From NCBI GenBank assembly GCA_030039005.1, contig JASHQT010000371.1, forward strand, positions 1 through 5,392: a stretch of 5,392 nucleotides of DNA, read 5' to 3'. Positions 1-5,392 of this stretch are shown here, piece after piece (the first letter of the stretch is position 1; each line of letters starts with the position of its first letter). The notes below the pieces were generated by a model. That model made no database searches, had not been told where the DNA came from, and was given only the letters and a program-made list of their open reading frames with translations. The DNA comes from Bryobacteraceae bacterium. Its GTDB lineage: Bacteria > Acidobacteriota > Terriglobia > Bryobacterales > Bryobacteraceae. The translations under genes were made by a program, and so were the position numbers.

Positions 1-11
1 GCGCTTTACGC

Positions 12-16
12 AAGGA
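12..16 (+). promoter_or_regulatory. Ribosome binding site of the sigma-factor remnant
   Basis: AAGGA lies 7 bases upstream of the ATG at 24, a normal Shine-Dalgarno spacing. It supports 24 as the original start of the sigma-factor gene and shows that the initiation signals remain intact although the coding region is broken. Confidence 0.6.
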
Positions 17-23
17 AACTAAC

Positions 24-447
24 ATGCCACAGCAGCAGGAATTCACGCAACTGCTCGAACCGAGTCCTAGCGCCCTGAATCGATTCGTCCTGCGATTGGC
101 CGGTAACGAATTTGACTTGGCCGGCATCGCGCAGGATACGGTCGTACAGGCGTTCGTTCACTTCGCGGACTTCCGCGCCGAATCTAAGTTCAAGACCTGG
201 TTGATCAGCATCGCCTGGAACGAGGTGAGGGGATGGCGCCGGGACGTCAGTGCATCCGGCTTACGAGGAGATCCTCCACTGGCGAGTCTTCGATGGCATC
301 GACGTAGGCGACGCAGCGAAACGGCTTTCTATTTCCATCCCCGCCGCCAAGGCTCGTTATTTTCGCGCGGTGCATCGTCTGTCACACGCGGTGAATCGTC
401 GCGCGCGCGGGAGCTCTCGGCGCCCTCCGATCTCCCCAGCCGCCTGA
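24..447 (+). pseudogene. Broken ECF-type sigma-70 factor (internal deletion plus frameshift)
   Basis: This is a remnant of an extracytoplasmic-function sigma factor, which would direct RNA polymerase to a specific promoter set. From the ATG at 24, residues about 17-74 resemble sigma region 2: an LNRFVLRLAGNEFD stretch, then FRAESKFKTWLISIAWNEVR, the usual 'F..ES.F.TWL..IA.N' signature. After about base 243 this frame loses similarity and runs as arginine/serine-rich nonsense to a stop at 453-455. Region 4 resumes in another frame from about base 250 (HPAYEEILHWRVFDGIDVGD, then AAKRLSISIPAAKARYFRA, a helix-turn-helix) and stops at 445-447. ECF proteins normally have roughly 50-60 residues between the two regions; here there are almost none. 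Both an internal deletion and a frame change are therefore needed to explain it. No slippery heptamer is visible at the junction (237-252), so programmed frameshifting is unlikely. A sequencing or assembly error could explain the frameshift, less easily the missing linker. The first frame could still yield a 143-residue protein with only region 2. Confidence 0.8.
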
Positions 448-475
448 ACGGCTGAATTTTCACACGCGTGATGGC

Positions 476-496
476 AGGACCGCTTGCGCCGGTCTT
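476..496 (+). terminator. Weak hairpin between sigma remnant and efflux operon
   Basis: A 7-bp stem (476-482 with 490-496, including one G-U pair) encloses a 7-base loop. The following bases (497-510) are A/T-rich but have no true T-run. It could be a weak terminator for the sigma gene or part of the leader of the efflux operon. The stem is short, so it may also be chance. Confidence 0.25.
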
Positions 497-511
497 AGCT
501 ACTTATTTATC

Positions 512-1978
512 GTGGATCGCGAGGGCTCTCGAAACTTGACTTCGCATGCTGGAAAAATCTCCCTTCCGCTCCTGGCTCTTTTGGTGGCGGTCCCGGCCCG
601 GCCCCAGGCTCCGCCCGCTTCGCCCGATCGCCCCTGGCATTCGGCGGAGGAACAGCTCATCGAAAATGATGCGCGCCGTTTCCGGCAACCGGGATTCCGC
701 ATCGATACGAGCAAGATCTATTCCCTCGGCGAGCTGATCGATCTCGCCGAAGCCCATAATCCTGACACCCGCGTCGCTTGGGAGAACGCCCTCGCCCGCG
801 CCGACGCTCTCGGCATCGCGCGCAGCGAGCTGTACCCCACCGTGTCGGCCGTCGCGCTTGCCGGCGTAGATCGTTCCGAGGTTCCGTTGGGCACCCGCTT
901 CTACCGTTTTACGATTCCCGACTTCGAGGCGTCACTCGATTTGAGCTACACGATTTTCGATTTCGGCGCCCGCCGCGGCCGCATCGACGCCGCGAGCGCT
1001 CGCGTTCTGGCGACAAACTTCGCCTTCAACGACATCCATCGCAAGCTCATTTACCAAGTCGAGCAGGCTTACTATCGGCTGCTCAACGCCTCGGCGCAGG
1101 AGACTGCCGCGCGCGCCAGCCTGGCCAACGCGCAGGCCGTTCAGGAGGCCGCTGAAGAGCGTCTGAAAAACGGGTTGGCCACGCTGCCCGATGTCCTCGA
1201 AGCCCGCAGCGCCACCGCCCAATCGCAATATGACCTGCAAGCCGTGCTAGGCGCCGAGGAGATCGCGCGCGGTGACCTGGCCACTTCGCTCGGAACCACC
1301 GCCACCGCAAGGATCCGCGTGCAGCCGCTCAGCGAAGTGCCCACGCCCGAGACCATCGGCTCAACGGTCAATCAAGCCATCGATCGAGCGCTCGCCCAAC
1401 GGCCAGACCTGCAGGCCGAGTTGGCGGACGTGCGCGAGGCCAATGCGCAGCGCAAGGAAGCGCGTGCGGCTTTCTATCCCAGCGTCGGCCTGGACGTGAA
1501 TCCTGCCGCCCAGTCGCTTTTTTTTCAACAGCAGAACCTTCCCTGGGGCCATACCGCGGATTTGAACGGCAGTATCAGCCTCAGCCTGAAATGGACCGTG
1601 TTTGATGGCGGCGCGCGCAAGAGCCGGCTCGCGCAGTCCGAAGCCCAGATTCGCCAGGCGGAGGCACAGGTCGCGAAGTCCCAGGACGAAATCGAGGACG
1701 AGGTCTGGACTGCCTATTCGAACCTGAACACCGCTTTTCGACAGCGTGAGGCTGCGACGGCGCTGCTGACGGCGTCCTCGCAGTCCTATGACGCCGCGCT
1801 CGAATCCTACAACTACGGCGTCAGGAACCTGCTCGACGTCACCGCAGCTCAGAAGGTCCTGGCGCAGGCGCGCTCGTCCGACATCCTGGCGCGCACCCAA
1901 GTGCTCGCCGCGCTGTCGGATCTCGCGTTCCGAATCGCCGATAGCATCCAGGCCAGCGCGCGAAAGTCAGGGCCATGA
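512..1978 (+). CDS. TolC/OEP-family outer-membrane efflux channel (MdtP role)
   Basis: This is the outer-membrane exit duct of a tripartite efflux pump; three copies would form a beta-barrel with a long periplasmic alpha-helical tunnel. It has two OEP repeats. The first, from about residue 70 (YSLGELIDLAEAHNP), contains FDFGARR at 149-155. The second, from about 284 (QRPDLQ at 296-301, FYPS at 321-324), contains FDGGARK at 364-370. The two FD.GAR motifs 215 residues apart show the internal duplication typical of TolC. Residues 16-33 form a hydrophobic signal-peptide core followed by an alanine/proline-rich stretch, with no lipobox cysteine, so it is not a NodT-type lipoprotein as E. coli MdtP is. 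The length of 488 residues is normal for the family. The start is unsettled: GTG at 512 is the outer limit, while TTG at 536 has a better ribosome binding site and leaves a cleaner signal peptide. It is the first gene of the operon and overlaps the next by 4 bases. Confidence 0.9.
   Translation: MDREGSRNLTSHAGKISLPLLALLVAVPARPQAPPASPDRPWHSAEEQLIENDARRFRQPGFRIDTSKIYSLGELIDLAEAHNPDTRVAWENALARADALGIARSELYPTVSAVALAGVDRSEVPLGTRFYRFTIPDFEASLDLSYTIFDFGARRGRIDAASARVLATNFAFNDIHRKLIYQVEQAYYRLLNASAQETAARASLANAQAVQEAAEERLKNGLATLPDVLEARSATAQSQYDLQAVLGAEEIARGDLATSLGTTATARIRVQPLSEVPTPETIGSTVNQAIDRALAQRPDLQAELADVREANAQRKEARAAFYPSVGLDVNPAAQSLFFQQQNLPWGHTADLNGSISLSLKWTVFDGGARKSRLAQSEAQIRQAEAQVAKSQDEIEDEVWTAYSNLNTAFRQREAATALLTASSQSYDAALESYNYGVRNLLDVTAAQKVLAQARSSDILARTQVLAALSDLAFRIADSIQASARKSGP
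521..525 (+). promoter_or_regulatory. Possible ribosome binding site favouring a TTG start of the channel gene
   Basis: GAGGG lies 10 bases upstream of the in-frame TTG at 536. The alternative GTG at 512 is preceded by an A/T-rich stretch with no Shine-Dalgarno-like bases. If this site is used, the channel protein starts at 536 and loses eight residues from its N-terminus. Confidence 0.4.
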
Positions 1979-2235
1979 GGACTCGAGAACCGAAGTGGAT
2001 GATCTTGTTGTTTGCAGCGCTGTTGATGTCCGGCTGTGGCCGCGCGCCCTCCTTCGATATTTTGGGCTCTTTTTTTCCGGCTTGGATTGTGTGCCTGGCG
2101 CTCGGCTTGCTCCTCACAGTCGCGGCCCGGTGGATATTGTTGCGTCTTCACGTGGTGATCGCGCTCCCGGTTTTGACTTATCCGAGCCTGGCCCTTCTGT
2201 TCACCCTGGCGCTCTGGCTCCTATTCTTTCGATAG
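1975..2235 (+). CDS. ytcA: YtcA-like small lipoprotein with two membrane segments
   Basis: This 86-residue protein matches the YtcA family, known from the E. coli locus where it precedes mdtN; its function is not established. Residues 9-20 are hydrophobic and lead to a lipobox-like MSGC with C21 as the probable lipidated residue. The -3 position is Met18, where Leu, Val or Ile is usual. After it come the family-like GRAPSFDILGSFFPAW (22-37), a first membrane segment (about 35-55), a basic turn (R52, R57) and a second segment (about 63-85) ending in aromatic residues (WLLFF). The ATG overlaps the stop of the channel gene (ATGA), pointing to translational coupling. A second ATG at 1999 (M9) would leave a very short signal. 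The stop is 13 bases before the fusion-protein gene. The assignment rests on the lipobox, the GSFFPAW region, size and gene context; AaeX (DUF1656) is a topologically similar alternative that lacks the lipobox. Confidence 0.8.
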   Translation: MRTREPKWMILLFAALLMSGCGRAPSFDILGSFFPAWIVCLALGLLLTVAARWILLRLHVVIALPVLTYPSLALLFTLALWLLFFR

Positions 2236-2236
2236 C

Positions 2237-2241
2237 GAGGA
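2237..2241 (+). promoter_or_regulatory. Ribosome binding site of the membrane fusion protein gene
   Basis: GAGGA sits 7 bases before the ATG at 2249 and just after the ytcA stop codon. It is the clearest Shine-Dalgarno site within the operon and fixes the mdtN-like start. Confidence 0.65.
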
Positions 2242-2248
2242 AATTTTC

Positions 2249-3478
2249 ATGAACCCGAACTCCGGCACAAACATCGGCGACAACAAAACAGGCAGGATCA
2301 TCGGCGGGATTGTGAGCGCCTGCATCGTGATCGCCGCGCTGGCGCTGGGCGGGATCGTACTCTATCGCAACAACCATTACCCGCGGACCGACGATTCTGA
2401 GATCATCGCCAACTTCATCGGAATCGCCCCGCAGGTCGAGGGCCCGATTCTCCACCTGAATGTCCGCGACAACCAGCTCGTCAAACAGGGCGACCTGCTG
2501 TTTGAGATCGACGATCGTCCGTACCGCTACGCCCTGGAGCGCGCCATCTCCGAACAAGCTACGCTCGAAGGTCAAATCTCGGACGAGCGGCGCAGAATCG
2601 CGGCCTTGGTCAGCGCGGTCTCGGTCTCTCAAGCCAATATTCAAGGCACGCAGGCCGACGTGGCGCGCTCGGAGGCGGCAGTCGATCAAGCCCGCGCCGA
2701 CGTCGCTAACGCCGAGCAAGGCGTCAACCGCGCCAAAGCCGAATGGACCTATGCCAATGACAACCTGCATCGCATCGAGCCGCTGCTCGCCAAACAGTTT
2801 GTCACCGTCGATCAGGTGGATCGCGCCCGGACTTCCGAGGTCGCGCAATCGGAAGCCTTGAAACAGGCCGAATCGCAGCTTCGTCTGGCCCAGGCGGGTT
2901 TGCAGTCCACCATCGCGCAGGAAGAGCGCTCGCGTGCCATGCTCGATCAAAGCAAGGCGCAGCACGAACAGGCGCAGCATGCCGTCACCACGCTGGAACC
3001 GCTGATCAACCAGCGCGGCGCGCGGGCCTCGGCCATCGAAACCGCCCGCTACAATCTCAACAACTGCCGCGTCTACGCGCCCTTCAACGCGCGGGTGACG
3101 AATCTCACCATTTCTCAAGGCGCCTACGCACACATCGGAGAGCAGATGTTCACGCTGATCGACACGCGCGTCTGGTGGGCGGTGGGGAATTTTCGCGAGG
3201 GCCAGCTCCAGCACATCAGACCCGGCATGCATGCCGACGTCTATGTGATGTCGAAGCCCAACGAGCGCTTCACGGGCGTCGTCGACAGCATCGGCTTCGG
3301 CGTCACTCCCGATGAAGACGTCTTCGGCCGCCTGCAGCCTGGCCTGCCCGATGTCCAGCGCACGCTCAATTGGGTGCATCTGGCCTCGCGCTATCCGGTT
3401 CGCGTCCGTGTGGAGAATCCTCCGCCCGAGTTGTTCCGCGTCAGCGAATCGGCCGTGGTGGTCATGCGCGAGCCCTGA
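2249..3478 (+). CDS. mdtN: HlyD/EmrA-like membrane fusion protein (MdtN-like)
   Basis: This is the periplasmic adaptor that links the inner-membrane transporter to the outer-membrane channel. A short cytoplasmic tail is followed by one membrane anchor (about residues 17-39). The family hallmark RTDDSEI is at 46-52. The first half of the lipoyl-like domain follows (IAPQVEGPILHLNV, then QLVKQGDLLFEIDDRPY, 59-92). A long alanine/glutamine-rich coiled-coil hairpin covers about 93-265. The second lipoyl half and beta-barrel begin at YNLNNCRVYAPFNARVTNL (268-286), with GNFREGQL near 314-321. R175, L179 and T186 at the hairpin midpoint have the spacing of the AcrA RLS TolC-docking motif, with Thr for Ser. 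At 409 residues it is longer than E. coli MdtN (about 343, from memory), mostly in the hairpin as inferred. The next gene starts 1 base after the stop. EmrA or AaeA are alternative family names; the YtcA and FUSC neighbours favour MdtN. Confidence 0.9.
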   Translation: MNPNSGTNIGDNKTGRIIGGIVSACIVIAALALGGIVLYRNNHYPRTDDSEIIANFIGIAPQVEGPILHLNVRDNQLVKQGDLLFEIDDRPYRYALERAISEQATLEGQISDERRRIAALVSAVSVSQANIQGTQADVARSEAAVDQARADVANAEQGVNRAKAEWTYANDNLHRIEPLLAKQFVTVDQVDRARTSEVAQSEALKQAESQLRLAQAGLQSTIAQEERSRAMLDQSKAQHEQAQHAVTTLEPLINQRGARASAIETARYNLNNCRVYAPFNARVTNLTISQGAYAHIGEQMFTLIDTRVWWAVGNFREGQLQHIRPGMHADVYVMSKPNERFTGVVDSIGFGVTPDEDVFGRLQPGLPDVQRTLNWVHLASRYPVRVRVENPPPELFRVSESAVVVMREP

Positions 3479-3479
3479 C

Positions 3480-5392
3480 ATGGGCGCGATAGCACAAACG
3501 CTCCCCACCGCGAGTGGCCGCGTCGCGTGGTTCTGGCAGTTTCTCAAAAACGAGCTGGCGCCCTATCGCGGCAGAACCGCGCTGGTGGCGCGCATGGTCC
3601 TGGCGTCCACGCTCGCCATGATCATCTGCATGACCTTCAAGGTCCCGTATGCGGCGTACGCGGCTCTCTTTGCCCTCAACAATTCGCGCGAGAATCTGCG
3701 GGCTACTGCCCGCGCAACTCGTGGGTTCGTCCTGGGGTCCTCGTTGGGCGGTTTGTACCTGGTGGTCTCTCTTATGCTCGTCGCGGGCAACGATACGCTG
3801 CGCTTTTTCTGGGTCGGCTTCACTCTATTTTTGGCCTTCTACGCCATCAGCGCGTTCGCGAGCTACGCGGAATCCGCACGCTTCGCCTACATAGCGATCA
3901 TCATCATTCCGATTGTGGACAGTCACGCTACGGCGGACGCCAAAGTGGAGGCGACGCTCTGGGCGGTGGGGGCCATCAGCATCGGAAGCCTTACGTCCCT
4001 GGCGCTCGAAGTGATCTTCGCCGCATTTCGCCGCATGGACGATTTGACCGTCGCGCTCACCGATCGCCTGCTGTGCGTGGAGGAGCTGTTGAACTCGATT
4101 GCCGAGCACGGCTCCGCGCCGGATGCCGCCTGGTCGGCGATTGCGCGCTTTGCAAGCGTCGGGACTTCGCGCCTGCGCAGCCTGGTACAGCGGGCCGCTT
4201 ACCGTCCCCAGCAGGAGCAGCATATGGGCGGAGCTGTGGCGCTGGTTGGCCGTTTAGTGGATATCACGGCCAGCGTGTCGCAATTGACGCGTGCCGTTTC
4301 CGCTCCTGATCGCGAACGAATCCGCGGAGTCACCCAAGGCATTACCGAATTGCGTTTGGCCCTCGCCAGCCAAACGGCTCCGCGATTCACTCCCGTATCC
4401 GCTGGACCGCCGTCCTCCAGTTTTCCGCTGCTCCCGGAAATCGAGAAGACCGTGAAGCTGCTCCAGGACGTATTCACCGGCGCCCAAACGTTGCCGATTA
4501 GCGTGCTGGCACCGCCGAACGCCAAGCGACCCGGTCCTTTGGTGGCAGGAGCGTTTTCCAACCCGGTACATGTGAAATTCGCGCTGCGCGGTTGTCTAGC
4601 GGCCATGCTCTGCTACATCACCTACAACGCGCTGTTTTGGCCTGGAATCTCCACCTCGGTGACCACCTGCCTGCTGACCGCGCTCACCACCGTCGGCGCC
4701 GCCCATCAAAAGCAGTTCCTGCGGTTCACGGGCGCGATCATCGGAGGCTTCATCATCGGCTTCGGAGCACAAATGTTTATACTTCCCAACATCGATTCCA
4801 TCGCCGGATTCACGGTGCTCATCGCGGCTGTAGCTACCCTGGCTGCCTGGGTCGCCACCGCGAGCTCGCGTTTGTCTTACTTGGGCGTTCAGATCGCCGT
4901 GGCGTTTTACCTGATCAATCTGGAGGAATTCAAGTTCCAGACTTCGCTGGCCGTGGCGCGCGACCGCGTGGTGGGAGTTTTCTTGGGCCTGGCGGCGATG
5001 TGGATTGCGTTCGATCTGCTGTGGACCTCACCGGCCGCGGCCGAAATGCGAAAGACCTTCGTCTCCGCCATGCGATCGCTCGCGGAGCTCGCGCGCGAAC
5101 CGGTTTCGCCGGATCTTCGCACAGCAATCGAGCACACCTACGCCCTGCGCGAGCAGATCGACACGCAGTTCGACAAGGTCCGGTCGCTCGCCGACGGCGT
5201 GCTTTTCGAATTCGGCCCCACCCGCCGCAACAATTTTGCCTGGCGTTCTCGTCTGCGCGAGTGGCAGCCGCAATTGCGAACGCTCTTTTTGATGCGCGTC
5301 ACCTCCCTGAAATACCGCCTTCAATTGTCAGGCTTCGAATTGCCGCAGCCTGTGCTACATGCGCTGCGCGAATACGATGAGCGTTTTGCGCT
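3480..5392 (+). CDS. mdtO: MdtO-like FUSC-family efflux transporter, 3' end beyond the window
   Basis: This is the inner-membrane transporter of the pump, in the FUSC/aromatic acid exporter family, which includes MdtO, AaeB and plant ALMT-like proteins. The frame stays open for 637 codons to the window edge. E. coli MdtO is about 683 residues, so some 50-100 residues are probably missing. Two membrane blocks are seen. The N-terminal block (about 33-182) includes RGFVLGSSLGG at 81-91 and AYIAIIIIPIV at 136-146. The C-terminal block (about 364-516) includes FWPGISTSVTTCLLTAL at 386-402, AHQKQFLRFTGAIIGG at 408-423 and DRVVGVFLG at 495-503, the most recognisable FUSC signatures. Between them is a cytoplasmic region (183-363) with a proline/serine-rich linker near 300-318; another soluble domain follows 516. 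The ATG lies 1 base after the preceding stop with only a weak ribosome binding site, so translation is probably coupled. Substrate cannot be read from the sequence; E. coli MdtNOP has been linked to puromycin and acriflavine resistance. Confidence 0.9.
   Translation, partial: MGAIAQTLPTASGRVAWFWQFLKNELAPYRGRTALVARMVLASTLAMIICMTFKVPYAAYAALFALNNSRENLRATARATRGFVLGSSLGGLYLVVSLMLVAGNDTLRFFWVGFTLFLAFYAISAFASYAESARFAYIAIIIIPIVDSHATADAKVEATLWAVGAISIGSLTSLALEVIFAAFRRMDDLTVALTDRLLCVEELLNSIAEHGSAPDAAWSAIARFASVGTSRLRSLVQRAAYRPQQEQHMGGAVALVGRLVDITASVSQLTRAVSAPDRERIRGVTQGITELRLALASQTAPRFTPVSAGPPSSSFPLLPEIEKTVKLLQDVFTGAQTLPISVLAPPNAKRPGPLVAGAFSNPVHVKFALRGCLAAMLCYITYNALFWPGISTSVTTCLLTALTTVGAAHQKQFLRFTGAIIGGFIIGFGAQMFILPNIDSIAGFTVLIAAVATLAAWVATASSRLSYLGVQIAVAFYLINLEEFKFQTSLAVARDRVVGVFLGLAAMWIAFDLLWTSPAAAEMRKTFVSAMRSLAELAREPVSPDLRTAIEHTYALREQIDTQFDKVRSLADGVLFEFGPTRRNNFAWRSRLREWQPQLRTLFLMRVTSLKYRLQLSGFELPQPVLHALREYDERFA

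Noticed and set aside
237..252. Programmed frameshift joining the two sigma-factor halves
   Set aside because: No slippery heptamer or clear downstream stimulatory structure is visible, and joining the frames would still leave the linker missing.
463..470. Perfect 8-bp palindrome CACGCGTG upstream of the operon, considered as an operator
   Set aside because: The symmetry does not extend past 8 bp and an 8-bp palindrome is not rare in a stretch of this length; no second copy was seen.
1361..1900. Open frame of 179 codons on the - strand opposite the channel gene
   Set aside because: It lies fully inside the second OEP repeat of the TolC-like gene, has no domain signal and no ribosome binding context; it is an antisense shadow.
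2201..3547. Long open frame on the - strand (448 codons) opposite the fusion-protein gene
   Set aside because: It mirrors the mdtN-like gene, has low-complexity Arg/Asp/Gly/Val-rich composition and no recognisable domain. The + strand gene has clear HlyD-family motifs throughout, so this is a shadow of GC-rich codon usage.
3527..4309. Open frame of 260 codons on the + strand within the mdtO-like gene
   Set aside because: The continuous frame from 3480 carries the FUSC membrane segments; this one is Arg/Gly-rich without membrane or domain signal and is an out-of-frame shadow.
4592..5380. Open frame of 262 codons on the + strand within the mdtO-like gene
   Set aside because: It has His/Arg-rich composition and no domain, and it overlaps the conserved second FUSC membrane block read in the correct frame.

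Overview
The window is GC-rich bacterial DNA (roughly 60% GC by eye) from a Gram-negative organism, since it encodes an outer-membrane TolC-type channel with its periplasmic adaptor. The species cannot be named from the sequence. The style of the sigma-factor remnant and the gene content would fit a soil Acidobacteriota or a proteobacterium, but this is a weak inference.

Layout, all on the + strand. (1) Bases 24-447 hold a broken ECF-type sigma factor. Its region 2 half and its region 4 half are both recognisable, but they lie in different reading frames and the usual linker between them is missing. (2) Bases 448-511 are a short intergenic stretch with a weak hairpin. (3) From about 512 to the window end runs a tightly packed four-gene tripartite efflux operon: a TolC/OEP-family outer-membrane channel, a small YtcA-like lipoprotein, an HlyD/EmrA-like membrane fusion protein (MdtN-like), and an MdtO-like FUSC-family inner-membrane transporter that is still open at the right edge. 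Junctions are a 4-base ATGA overlap, a 13-base gap with a good ribosome binding site, and a 1-base gap, so co-transcription and translational coupling are likely.

The set matches the E. coli ytcA-mdtN-mdtO-mdtP locus in content, but the channel gene comes first here. It also lacks the lipoprotein N-terminus seen in E. coli MdtP. In the expected machine, the FUSC protein moves substrate at the inner membrane, the fusion protein spans the periplasm, and the channel opens through the outer membrane. The small YtcA-like protein has no established function and is the most interesting unexplained part. A TolC-docking-like motif (R175, L179, T186) sits at the midpoint of the adaptor's coiled-coil hairpin, and the hairpin appears longer than in E. 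coli MdtN.

No RNA gene, insertion sequence, CRISPR array or attachment site was seen. The clearest oddities are the degraded sigma factor next to the operon, the conserved small lipoprotein, and the uncertain start of the channel gene. Nothing here is convincing evidence of a wholly new system.
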